From contig NC_065908.1 in assembly GCF_905147045.1 (NCBI RefSeq), positions 4,898,001-4,962,000 on the forward strand: a stretch of 64,000 nt of DNA. The letters are read 5' to 3'. This DNA is from Nymphalis io. Its lineage: Eukaryota; Arthropoda; Insecta; Lepidoptera; Nymphalidae. Position numbers and translations under genes: made by a program. Shown one piece after another: positions 32,330 to 42,824 of this stretch (the first letter of the stretch is position 1; every line of letters starts with the position of its first letter). The notes below the pieces were generated by a model. It searched no databases. It worked only from the letters and a program-made list of their open reading frames with translations, and was not told where the DNA came from.

Positions 32330-32490
32330 TGGGTAAGCATTTTAGTGAAAATTATATGTGGAATTAGTTACAACGCGTATGCCGTGACGTCAAACGACAT
32401 GACGCTCTTGTATGCCGTCAGGGCCCCTCGCTGCCACCGCTCTCTCTTGTGTGTGCGTGGTGCGTATACAATATACTGCGTTGCTATATA
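32330..32490 (+). repeat. Repeat G copy 2
   Basis: CCGTGACGTCAAACGACATG, then ACGCTCTTGTATGCCGTCAG and TGTGTGCGTGGTGCGTATAC, match 9605-9770 in inverse orientation. It includes a perfect TGACGTCA palindrome (CREB/ATF consensus). Confidence 0.6.
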
Positions 32491-32854
32491 TTATTATAAT
32501 AAAAAGAAATATATAATTTATGTTATTAACGAAACTATGCTTTAGTTATTATACTCTTTATTAAATTATTGGTTTTCTTTGATTATAAATTTGCAGGATA
32601 TTCCGTGACTATCACATTTTTTTCTTAAATTAACATATAATATTATTGTAAAAGTAGTTTTTGACTTCGCCCGCGTATAAAATATATAACAGTCTAATGG
32701 TTTCATTTAAAAAAAAGTTCTATTTCAAAGATTTAATTTAAAATATTTTTTCTTGTTTCTTCGAGTTTTGTCCAATGTTTGAAATTTTCAATTAAAATAC
32801 TGTTTCACTGGATACTATTGATAATTTTGATAGAATAATTTTGCGAAATGAAAC

Positions 32855-32861
32855 AAAAAAA
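32855..32861 (-). terminator. Pol III T7 terminator
   Basis: On the minus strand, seven T follow two bases after the tRNA-Glu 3' end. Confidence 0.8.
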
Positions 32862-32863
32862 GT

Positions 32864-32935
32864 TTCCCGTACCGGGAATCGAACCCGAGCCTCCTGGGTG
32901 AAAGCCAGGTATCCTAGCCACTAGACCATACGGGA
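32864..32935 (-). tRNA. tRNA-Glu (anticodon TTC), second copy
   Basis: Identical over all 72 bases to the gene at 2834-2905: acceptor arms TCCCGTA/TACGGGA, anticodon loop CTTTCAC, B box GGTTCGATTCC. It is in opposite orientation 30 kb away. The flanks outside the mature sequence differ, so the pair is not a recent long segmental duplication. The identity is better explained by selection or gene conversion. Confidence 0.95.
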
Positions 32936-32939
32936 TATG

Positions 32940-33690
32940 ATAACTGTGCCGAAATATTTGTACAACTGATAATTTACATAAAAAATATTTTATAAAAAAA
33001 ATAATCAATACAAACGTATTAAATGTTCTTATTTATTCTTAAGGTATTGTATTGTAATAATATTGTCTATTTGCGCAAGTGCCCAGAATCATTGGCAAAT
33101 CAGAAAGAATAAAAAAAATATATTCTTGGAACCGCTAAAGGAAATTGTGCGGTACACGTAACCAAATAAGGTGCAAATTGCTTATAATTAATTTAGTCAC
33201 AATAATTAATATATTAATATTGATAAAATTAATGAGTCTCTTTTTAAAATAATATCTATGACAAAACCATGACATTTTGACAGTCATTTTAAGTCTAACG
33301 CACATACACAAGGACCAGCGAGTTTTTGAGAAGACTTTTGTATAAAATATTAGTATGTAAGTAGCAGTCACTTGCAGTTACAAAATTTAGACCCGCTTTA
33401 AATTAACGTGACAAGCGTGAATTTCGTTTTTGTTTCGTAAAAAATATATGTCCAAATTGAACTGTTAGTTCCAAAGATTAATAGGCTCAACCACACAAAG
33501 TTTCTAACTTAACATACATTAAAATTCATAATAATTGAAGCCTTACTAACAAGTACGCTACCTTAGTATTATTATATCAAAATACAATCTGTAAGACAAT
33601 TTCGTAATTATGATGGTTGATTAGCATTATGTATATATATTCTGATAGAAAACCATTTATTTTAATCGTACGTACTTTATGTTATATTAT
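32940..33690. other. No gene seen
   Basis: AT-rich sequence. A 78-codon minus frame at 33135-33371 shows no motif. Confidence 0.4.
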
Positions 33691-33699
33691 GCAAGTATA

Positions 33700-33935
33700 T
33701 TTGAGTGCCTGGTTGGTATTGGTATTCGCATATAAGACTCCCAAGTTCCTGGGTTTTGAACTCCGGGTCGGGCAAATCAAAAGATAGTGAGTTTTTCTGT
33801 TCAGAATTTCTCAGTAACAGACTAGAGACTAGAATTCGTGAAGGCCCTCGGCTCTGCGCCTGAATTCTATCGAATCGTGTCGGATTGTGAACGTCACTTG
33901 TGTTTGCGCACACTCTCTCGCATTATAATAATTAT
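33700..33935 (+). repeat. SINE-D copy
   Basis: CTCCGGGTCGGGCAAATCAA, then TTTTTCTGTTCAGAATTTCT, GCCCTCGGCTCTGCGCCTGA, GAATCGTGTCGGATTGTGAA and GTGTTTGCGCACACTCTC. The head is diverged and the 3' end is cut near the palindrome at 33944. Confidence 0.75.
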
Positions 33936-33943
33936 ACACGCGC

Positions 33944-33973
33944 AATTTTCGTCTAGCAAACTAGACGAAAATT
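33944..33973. repeat. Perfect 13-bp-arm palindrome
   Basis: AATTTTCGTCTAG and its inverted copy surround the loop CAAA. It sits just past the end of a SINE-D copy. Confidence 0.9.
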
Positions 33974-34288
33974 AGTCAAGAAGACATATAAAATATGTAT
34001 TATTATTATTATCAATGAAATAATTAAGTAGTGGATGAGCAAAAAAACATTAAGAAGAATTTAGAATTATTTTTGACTGCAAATACTATGACGAAAATTT
34101 AAACGTAGTTTTTAACAACTAGCAAAATTATGTATCTTAATAATAACTGTAGTTTTTTATAAAGAAAACATTCAACATAAAAAACAGGCTATAGGAATAT
34201 TTATGAGTAAGTCTACCGACGCTTTCGTGACTGGCTGTTATCTAATAAGCTTACAATTTAAGGTATTTGATTTTTAAGGAAATCTTCA

Positions 34289-34492
34289 GTGAATGTATTA
34301 AATACTTTACATAAACCGTTCGTTTCAAAGACAGAAAAGCAATTACTAAATTGGTTGGGCAAACGATTGGACGAGAGGAATCCGGAATATTTATCAGAGC
34401 CTTTAAAAGATGCGCCAACTTACTTGACGTGGAGCCAAATAAAATTTTGTACCGTTTACATTTTAACTGAACGGAGAATTAAAATTATTTAA
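34289..34492 (+). pseudogene. Coding-like segment, unknown
   Basis: A 67-codon frame whose first 45 residues look protein-like (KTEKQLLNWLGKRLDERNPE, then YLSEPLKDAPTYLTW). A CTTCAG just before 34289 could be an acceptor. After about residue 52 the composition becomes that of AT-rich background. No family is recognised. It could be an exon, a decayed transposon piece or chance. Confidence 0.2.
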
Positions 34493-34679
34493 CGCTATTA
34501 AGCGTGAAATTATTATACTACTGATTTAAGACTTCTTAACTTATGAAGAATAGTTTTGAACTTAAAGTACTATAAGGTATTTTTTTGTTTAGCAAAACCA
34601 CTCCGTAGAAGCGGCTTTCGTTGGTGAAATATTGCATTTGGGAAGGCAAATTCGACATGACTGTAATTAATATTTTGGT

Positions 34680-34850
34680 AACAGCGGTTTTACGTGATTT
34701 CCGAGGCACGGTAAGCAGTCTAGTTCAAAACTTCTGGGTTGCTCTGATTTTTCAGATAAATAAACCCAATTATGTTTTTATTGAACCGAACCGAGCTATA
34801 GCCCAACTAGTCACTAGACCGATGCGACAATTACATCACATTGTAAAGAT
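34680..34850 (-). repeat. SINE-D copy, decayed
   Basis: GCGGTTTTACGTGATTTCCG, then AGGCACG and the tRNA-like end CAACTAGTCACTAGACCGAT, follow SINE-D on the minus strand. Confidence 0.55.
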
Positions 34851-34859
34851 GTAAACAAG

Positions 34860-35365
34860 GCTTTAGTTAGAAACGTGTTTTAAATTCGATTGGCTCCGAA
34901 ACATTAGATTTTTTTACTTTTTTATTCTGTACCTTTGTACCTTTAGATTTTGTGCATTTCTATAATAGTTTTAAATAACGTTTTACTAAAATAAAGTACA
35001 AAATTCCACTTATTCTATAACGATGTAAAATAGTGTATTAGACACTAACATTTTAAATTTTTAAATGTAAATTTAGGAAATTAATATTTTTTTTTAATTT
35101 TTAGCAGTAAACATTTGATAGTTTTTAAATTAAATATTGGTATCCTCTCAATGCGCTACTCAAATAAGATAATTTCGTTAAGAAAAAAAGTCAACAACCT
35201 GTTACATCTTAACAACTCAACCGTTGAGTATTATAATGAAGATCCTTGGAATATATTTTGTATAGTGCTTAGGATATTTTGCTACCAGTGTATAAACCAA
35301 TAAACTTTAAGCTATATAAACATTAGGATGATAGGTCATTTACCTTGAAATAGACAAAAACGAGC
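34860..35365. other. No gene seen
   Basis: AT-rich sequence with a 62-codon frame at 35115-35303 that lacks motifs. Confidence 0.4.
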
Positions 35366-35369
35366 TATC

Positions 35370-35600
35370 TTATTCGTCTCATTAGTCTAGTGGCTAACAT
35401 ATAAGGCTGCGGATTCTGAAGTTCTGGGTTCACGCTCCGAGTTGAGCCAATACATAATATTCACTATTTTTTTTAATCTCAGTAGTAGCTAGAAGCTTGG
35501 AACTTGGCAGCGTTTATTCTCCAGCGCCTCGGTCAACGCATAAAGCGATTGTGTTAGATGATATCTCCTCCGAACGACCACCGTGATCGAACTCGTTCAG
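35370..35600 (+). repeat. SINE-D copy, diverged
   Basis: The head GTCTCATTAGTCTAGTGGCT keeps a good A box, and TTCTGGGTTCACGCTCCGAG is a damaged B-box region. The body continues to ACGACCACCGTGATCGAACT. Confidence 0.65.
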
Positions 35601-35657
35601 GAGAATCATCACCACATTGCTTTTCAACATTGACTCTTCATATACCAAAAGTGAAAA

Positions 35658-35962
35658 GCCGAGATGGCCCTGTGGTAAGAACGCGTGAATCTTAACCGAT
35701 GATCGTGGGTTCAAACCCGGCAAGCACCACTGAATTTTCATGTGCTTAATTTGTGATTATAATTCATCTCGTGCTTTACGGTGAAGGAAAACATCGTGAG
35801 GAAACCTGCATGTGTCTAATTTCACTGAAATTCTGCCACATGTGAATTCTACCAACCCGCATTGGAGCAGCGTGGTGGAATAAGCTCCAAACCTTCTCCT
35901 CAAAAAGAGGAGAGGAGGCCTTTAGCCCAGCAGTGGGACATTCACAGGCTGTTACGGTTACG
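35658..35962 (+). repeat. SINE-A, full length
   Basis: Head GCCGAGATGGCCCTGTGG, B box GGGTTCAAACCCGG, body to GTGGGACATTCACAGGCTGT, tail TACGGTTACGG. It is one of the best-preserved copies. Confidence 0.92.
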
Positions 35963-36295
35963 GATACCAAAAGTGTTTCCTAAACCAGTTTTGTTAAACG
36001 CTATCGATTATATCAGACTAGGGATTTTAATCAAGTAAATATTCCAAATACATCTTATATATATATATTTGGCTAATTTATCTCTAAATGAGCAACTCAT
36101 TTATCCAAAACAGATATTCGAAGATAAAGATCACAAGGAAAGGGAACGCATAACCCAATTTAAACTAGCGTTATCAGTAAAAGGTCGTAAATCAAATTTA
36201 GTTGAAATATTGCGTATAGTTCTGAACGTGATTTAGATAAATCACTTCTTAATACTTGGTACCATTTGCCATTTAATGTTTTAGTAAAGTAATTG

Positions 36296-36565
36296 TAAAT
36301 GTTTAAGAGCTGGGTGAAGTCCTCTTCTCTTCTTGGGGGCTTGGAGTTTTATTTACCAGGCTATTCCACTCTGAGTTGGTACATGTGTTTTTTTTTTAAA
36401 TTTCGAATTGGCTTATCAATTGGCTGGCATTGAATGATTAGTACTATAAGAAATATTAACCATCTCTTACGACAACAATGCGTTACCAAAAATAAAACAA
36501 TACTAAATATTGCTGTCTGGTGGTAGAATATGTAATGAGTGGGTGGTATCTACCCAGACTACTCA
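36296..36565 (-). repeat. Decayed SINE-A then SINE-B pieces
   Basis: 36305-36385 resembles the SINE-A tail side (GAGCTGGGTGAAGTCCTCTT, then CTATTCCACTCTGAGTTGGT). 36400-36565 resembles reversed SINE-B (TACTATAAGAAATATTAACC, then GGTGGTAGAATATGTAATGA and GTGGGTGGTATCTACCCAGA). Confidence 0.55.
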
Positions 36566-37239
36566 AGCGGTAAGGGATTTCCGATACATGCAGGATTTTT
36601 TCGCGAGGTTTTTTTACATACTATCGAAGAAGTACTATTACCACAAATCAAGCATATAAAAACTAAGTGAAAGTAAAGCTCAAGTTCAAAGTCGATTTTA
36701 AGTACAACGTTTTGATATGTAACGTGATAGTGTCATGTGATAAAGCAACTTTCATTTGAATTTTAAAATGAATTTTTCATTTATTTAAAACTGAATATAA
36801 AACATATAACCCGTTTCAATGAAATATAATTTTACAGATTAATCTTGAAAAATATTATTATGATAATATTCATACGTCAGAGCGAAACGAGAAATTCCTA
36901 GACGGATTTTAATAAAAATCCTCATAATGATAGATCATCTCTTGAATGGGAAGAGATGTAAAAGTTCAAAGTGCAAAAAATATATATATATAAAAAATAA
37001 TTTGTTATATTTTTTTAGGTTTCGAAGATCTTTTAAATGATACCTATAAGGTAAACTTAAATTGGATAAATAGAAGCCATCTTTAAATTGATCTCCTTTT
37101 TATTTACCAATATGCTTGAGTTAAATTAAAGTTTTATATAATCTGATATGTATCTGTATTATATATGGTGTTTTAGTAAATAAGTTAGACCTGGTGATGA
37201 CTGCGTCATGGATACCTTAAATCAGATACAAGCATTTTA

Positions 37240-37489
37240 CTGGTGGTAGAGCTTTGTGCAAGCTCGTCTGGGTAGGTACCACCCACTCATCAGATATTCT
37301 ACCGCAAAACAGTAGTACTTGGTAGTGTTGTGTTCCGGTTTGAAGGGTGAGTGAGCCAGTATAATAACAGGCACAGGGGACATATCATCTTAGTTCCCAA
37401 GGTTGGTGGCACCTATGTATAAGGGCGTTGGTGGCCACTTACCATCAGGTGGCCCATATGTTCGTCCGCCTTTCTATTCTATAAAAAAA
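37240..37489 (+). repeat. SINE-B, full length
   Basis: TACTGGTGGTAGAGCTTTGT through GTGTTCCGGTTTGAAGGGTG to CCACTTACCATCAGGTGG and TTCTATTCTATAAAAAAAA. A short internal deletion removes the ATTGGC...CTTACAATGCC part. Confidence 0.9.
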
Positions 37490-38165
37490 AGCAAATCATA
37501 AAAAAATCTTTCTATTCAAGCGGTCGTATATTCGATACTATTATCGAGATATCTGGAATCATAGTGTAAGATGTTAAAAAATATTGTACTCAGCTTGTAA
37601 ATTTTTTAATCCTAAAGCTGACGTCAGCAACGATTATAAAAAATACCACTAAAGATATTTTTATAAAAATCATCACGTTCATTAAAATGTTCCGGTTAAC
37701 GCATTAAAAGGGAACATTTAACATTGTAAATAAACATTCAACTTTAATCTCTTAAGTGGTTCATAAGGTATCTAGCACAGTAAGACTGAAAAAATAGTTA
37801 GCCTTGTTTCGTTGAAAAGTTTTTGCTCTATAAATATTATATAATATATTAATATTTATATTATATAATATAAATATTTCTTTCGGATTACGGTCATGCT
37901 AAGGCTACTGCGGCAGCTTATTTGAAAGACTGTGCATCTTTGTAGGATATATTATACTGTACAAATGCGTTCTCTATTTCTACACTCTCATATACTGATT
38001 TGACGTTAATCCAACATGACCGAAGGAGCTTACACGTTTTTCTTGAGGTACTCACCTATTTAAAAACACTGCTATTTTTATCGAGAAACTATTAAACACT
38101 CCTACGTAGCCAATATATGTGTTGGCTTGGATATAATGGGCATTACAAATGAATATTAATATCCG
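37490..38165. other. AT-rich, AT palindrome, no gene seen
   Basis: Includes the AT-only palindromic stretch 37830-37882, in which TATTATATAATATA occurs twice around a TTAATATTTA centre. Such sequence can extrude as a cruciform but is common in AT-rich DNA. Confidence 0.5.
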
Positions 38166-38167
38166 TG

Positions 38168-41100
38168 CAGTGACGGAGAAAGAATACATTTCACTGCCCT
38201 TCTCTTTCCCATGGGTGTCGTAAGAGGCGACTAAGGGATATCTGAGCGACCATCTGCTCATCTGGTGGTAGGATGCTAACATCCACCTGGCTTGTTACCA
38301 CCGTACGCATGGTGCAAAACTCGTGAAGTGGCTTGCAGCCGCGTTTCAAGGTCAGCCAGCGTACAGCCAGAGCCCGAGCGAGTATTGCCGCGATGGGTGT
38401 TGGTCCAATTGGAGACGGCTGTTGAACCAATGCCGGGGGAAACTGTATTGACCTGCCGGTCAGGGAGACCCGAAGAAACGGCTGTTCCGCTGGCCGCCCA
38501 TGGCATAGTACAGGGGCCCGAGCGTGCCTAACCAGCTCGTGATGCTGCCCCACCAGGCCACGCATAATCTCGGGGTGGACCGTCGTGCCGGTTGGTGACC
38601 GGTAGGTGGGGTCCCGGCGGCCACTTCCGGGGGGGTTCGGGGGCCCTTCCGTCCGGCGGGTCAGTGTATTTTTCCTTTTGGCAACCACTTGGGGAAACAC
38701 GCCTCCACACTTTGCCCATCCCTATCGTGGCAATACATCGCTCGCTTCACGTCTCTTTTCCACTTTATTTTTCCCAAATGGCGCAACAAAACAGAAATAA
38801 CGGTCGTACAGCGGTGCACACCTCCACCATACCCTCGCTGTTTGAGGTCGAGTTTTCTAACATCCGAGGACTCCACACTAACCTCAACGCTGTCCACCAC
38901 CATCTCGAGACAGCACGGCCAGCAATGTTGTTTCTCACGGAGACACAAATACTCCGTCCTGCCGATACCAGCTACCTTAATTATCCCGGCTACACGCTTG
39001 AAGAATCCTTCAAAGCGAAAGCCGGAGTATGCTTGTTCGTCAGGACGGATGTTTGCTGTCACCGACTGCGCTGCTTGGAGGACCCCTCCTTCTCCATGTT
39101 GGTGGTACGTGTGGACCTGGTTCGTCAGAGCCGAGTCTACGTGTGCCTCTACAGATCCCACAATGGTGACTTGGAGACAAGCCGATTATTTGACCATCTT
39201 AGTCGGGTGGCAGATGTTGCGCAAGAGCAATTTCCTAACGCGGAATTGGTGTTTTTGGGGGATTTTAATGCTCACCACGAATCCTGGTTGAAATCCCTCA
39301 AAACTGACCATGCTGGAAGGACTGCTCATGCTTTTGCTCTCACACATGACTTGACCCAACTGGTTGATCAGCCCACCAGGATCCCAGACATTGATGGGCA
39401 AGCACCTTCTCTACTGGACCTTCTGCTGACTTCTCACCCGGTGGAATATCAGGTTGTGGTTCAGGCTCCTCTTGGCTCTTCGGATCACAGCCTTATTTCT
39501 ACCAGAGTGCCACAGGCCAAGCTGCCACCACTAGCGGTATGCAAACGTTGCGTTTGGCACTATAAGTCGGCGGATTGGGATGGTATGCGCGATTACTATG
39601 CGTCGGTCCCTTGGAAGGAACGTTGCTTCAGTGGGAATGACCCGACAGCTAGTGCCGCTGCTGTTGCTGGCGAGATCATGCTGGGAATGGAATACTACAT
39701 TCCTAGCTCAGATCTCGTCAGTAGGAGTACGCGTAACCGTTGATTCACTCGTGAATGTGCCGATGCTGTATCATCTAAGCAAGCGGCATATCGCAAGTGG
39801 ATCAACGGCTTTATTAGCGGGGCATCTAACATTGACTCACTGAAAGCAAACTATAATAAAAATTCCAAGTCCTGTAGAAAGGCATACACGAGAGCGGATG
39901 CACAGCGCATTGTACAGATTGATCATGACCTTGTTTCGCATCCTAGGGGCTCCCGTAGCTTTTGGCGTCTGACCAAGTCTGTGCAAAACAATTTCTGCCA
40001 ACCTTCGCTGCCACCGCTCAGAAATCCGGACGGATCGCTAGCTCACAGTCCGCAAGAGCAAGCTGATCTCCTGGCTAAACTCTTTGCCGACAATTCCGTC
40101 ATCGATGATTTTAGTGCACTGCCACCTACAATACCTGCATGTGGCCACACGATGCCTGACATTAAAATCAGGCAACGTGATGTGCGTGCGGAGCTGCAAT
40201 CACTTGATGTACGGAAAGCTAGCGGTCCCGATGGAATACCAGCCATAGTGCTGAAGAAGTGCGCAGCGGAGCTGTCTCCTGTGTTAACGCGCCTGTTCCA
40301 ACTTTCTCTCTCTCCGCGAAGTGTGCCGGAGGCTTGGAGAAGAGCTAATGTGCAAGCGGTTCCCAAAAAAGGGGATCGGTCTGACCCGGCAAATTATCGG
40401 CCAATAGCTATCACCTCAGTACTTTGTAAGGTGATGGATCGGATTTTAAACAACCAACTGATCCATTACCTAGAAGATCACTGTCTGATTAATGATCGTC
40501 AGTACGGGTTTCGACCAAAACGGTCCACAGGTGATCTTCTAGCGTACGTAACACACCTCTGGGGTGAAGCTATCGACAAGCATGGAGAATCGTTGGCTGT
40601 CAGCCTCGATATCTCCAAAGCTTTCGACAGGGTCTGGCGCAGAAGTCTTCTCTCCAAGCTACCGGCATATGGTCTGCCTGCTCAGCTATGCACCTGGATT
40701 GCCAGCTTCCTACACAAGCGTAGCCTTCGTGTTTTAGTAGATGGTTGCACTTCACAATTCTATGTAGTGAATGCTGGGGTCCCCCAGGGATCTGTGCTAT
40801 CTCCCACACTCTTTCTTTTGCATATCAATGATATGCTCTCCCTTGGGAACATACATTGCTATGCAGATGATAGTACAGTGCATGGTGGATACCACGGACG
40901 CGCAGTGGCTAGGCGGGCGGAAACTGAGGAGAGGCGGGAGAATCTTGTCATTGAACTCGATAGGACGTTAGAGCTCATCGCCAAATGGGGCTCTGATAAT
41001 CTTGTTGAGTTTAATGCCAAGAAAACACAGGTATGCGCTTTCACGGCGAAAAAGTCAACATTTTCCCCTCTTCCCTCCCTCTGTGGTACTCCGCTGGTGA

Positions 41101-41837
41101 TGCAAAGCAAAATCGCCATGCTGGGGATTGACGTTCTTTGCGACCTTAGTCCAAGGGATTACATCGAGGCTGTTATAAAAACAGCTTCACGGAAACTCGG
41201 AGTTCTGAACAAGGTGCGGCGCTTTTTCACGCCACAACAACTGTGCCTGCTGTACAAAACACAGGTACGGTCTTGCGTGGAATATTGCTCGCACCTTTGG
41301 GATGGCTCCGCTAAGTACCTACTTGAGGCCTTGGACCGGTTGCAGCGACGTGCCGTACGCATTATTGGCGACGTAAAGGTCACAAACACCCTCGAACCTT
41401 TACAATTGCGTCGTGAGATAGCAGCACTGAGCGGCTTCTATCGACTGTATCACGGCGAGTGCTCTGAGGAATTATTCTCTCTAATTCCTGCTTCCCCCTT
41501 CCTTCTTAAGTCCACGCGAGCTGGTTCTCGATGTCACCGCCTAACTGTGACATCAATTCCATCGCGAACAAAGAAATTTGGCAACTCCTTTCTTTGTCGC
41601 ACTTCCAAAAAATGGAATTCCTTACCAGCTCACGTGTTCCCCTCCTCTTACAACCCGGGTTCCTTCAAACGAGGCGTGAAGAGGCATCTTGCGGGCCGGC
41701 AAGGCGAAGGCGGCTAGTGCAGAACGTTTTTCCCGTCTGTACTGGCCGTCGTCGCGTTTGGACTCTACTACCACTTACCATCAGGTGGAGTAGAGTCATT
41801 TGCCCTCCCGGCGAATATAAAAAAAAAAAAAAAAATA
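38168..41837 (+). mobile_element. Jockey/CR1-group LINE, near full length
   Basis: The 5' UTR starts near GTGACGGAGAAAGAATACAT and contains CCCATGGGTGTCGTAAGAGG at 38210-38229. A GC-rich leader, an endonuclease-reverse transcriptase frame and a short 3' UTR with a stem-loop (41761-41797) follow, then an A-run at 41820-41836. At about 3.67 kb with both UTRs present it appears complete, except that there is no separate gag-like ORF1. That may be normal for the clade or may reflect a missing 5' part. The Daphne/Kiri-like clades of Lepidoptera are possible, but I cannot place it without a tree. Confidence 0.85.
38778..41717 (+). pseudogene. LINE endonuclease-RT frame, one internal stop
   Basis: The likely start is the ATG at 38778 (CAAATGGCG); the frame is open further upstream to 38592. 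Endonuclease features: SNIRGL (Asn), LTETQ (Glu), FLGDFNAHH (Asp/Asn) and SSDHS (His). A TGA at 39741-39743 interrupts the frame. Reading resumes in the same frame with about 78 further codons, then the reverse transcriptase from 39981: KASGPDGIPAIV, NYRPIAITSVLCK, motif A SLDISKAFD, AGVPQGSVLSP and catalytic YADD, about 294 codons after 39981. A C-terminal LYKTQVRSCVEYCSHLW block follows, and the end is at 41717. All catalytic residues named are present. The stop alone would separate endonuclease from RT, so this copy is not expected to make the full protein. Confidence 0.88.
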
Positions 41838-41989
41838 TAACTACACCCCTTGTAATATTGATTTTGTAATAAATAAATTCCTTTCATTTGATACCTTTCC
41901 CTCACTCCCTTCACTATTAGCAGCTGAATCAATTTTCTACAAACATAGCTAAAACACTTTCGACTAATAAATCTTTCAAACAAAAGCAA

Positions 41990-42065
41990 CTAAATGAAAA
42001 TCGGTTCATCCGTTCGAGAGCTACGATCTCATGTAGACAGACAAACAGAGATTGCGTCGCGGTTA
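41990..42065 (+). repeat. Dispersed repeat fragment
   Basis: TGAAAATCGGTTCATCCGTT, then CGAGAGCTACGATCTCATGT and AGACAGACAAACAGA. TGAAAATCGGTTCAAGAGAT at 56580 is related. I associate this motif with many lepidopteran repeats, from memory. Confidence 0.45.
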
Positions 42066-42069
42066 ATAA

Positions 42070-42510
42070 TATATTAATATAAAAGAATGAATTAAAAGTT
42101 TAATAAAATTATATAAGACTAAAATATTAAATAAAATTAAAATATTACCTTGCTACTCATAAATAATTTGATAATATATATAAACTGACAATCGATAAAC
42201 AATCGTCTATCTGTCTAAGTAATATAAAATAGAAAATTAATATCATTATTCCAACGAATATAAATCCTAAAAATTGTTTTGCGTGGTTTCTGCGCTTAAC
42301 ATTATTGTCTGCCTCTGAGTCTATAATTTATTGTAATAAATGGGCCAATCCATAAATATTTTTTTTTAATCGGAATGTTAGATCGCTCGTTTCTTTAGCT
42401 TTATATATAAAAAGCAACTCTAAACGGTCAAGAGCCAGATTTTTTTTTTTAATTAGGTTAAATACGAACACATACAGTTTGAGATAGTGTTGGCAATTAC
42501 AAGGTAAGAT
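42070..42510. other. No gene seen
   Basis: AT-rich sequence without repeat copies that I recognise. Confidence 0.4.
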
Positions 42511-42512
42511 AA

Positions 42513-42822
42513 GCCGAGATGGCCTAGTGGTTAGAACGCGTGCATCTTAACAGAAGAAGATGATCGTGGGTTCAAACCCGGGCAAGCACCACTGAATTTT
42601 CATGTGCTTAATTTGTGTTTATAATTCATCTCGTGCTTGACGGTGAAGGAAAACATCGTGAGGAAACCTGCATGTGTCTAATTTCATTGAAATTAGCCAC
42701 ATGTGTATTCTACCAACCCGCATTGGAGCAGCGTGGTGGAATAAGCTCCAAACCTTCTCCTCAAAAGGGAGAGGAGGCCCTACTCCAGCAGTGGGACATT
42801 AACAGGCTGTTACTACTTACTA
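42513..42822 (+). repeat. SINE-A, full length
   Basis: Head GCCGAGATGGCCTAGTGGTT with a six-base insertion (AGAAGA) after CTTAAC, B box intact. The body ends GGGACATTAACAGGCTGTTA and the tail is CTACTTACTAACTACTAACT instead of TGTAC units. Confidence 0.92.
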
Positions 42823-42824
42823 AC

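Noticed and set aside
38264..38302. Riboswitch or other structured RNA element
   Set aside because: The GGTGGTA/TACCACC stem lies in a LINE leader. Short stems are expected there, and nothing suggests ligand binding.
38191..39161. Minus-strand frames of 166-169 codons over the LINE 5' part
   Set aside because: Antisense of a GC-rich leader and endonuclease frame. No motifs are found in them.
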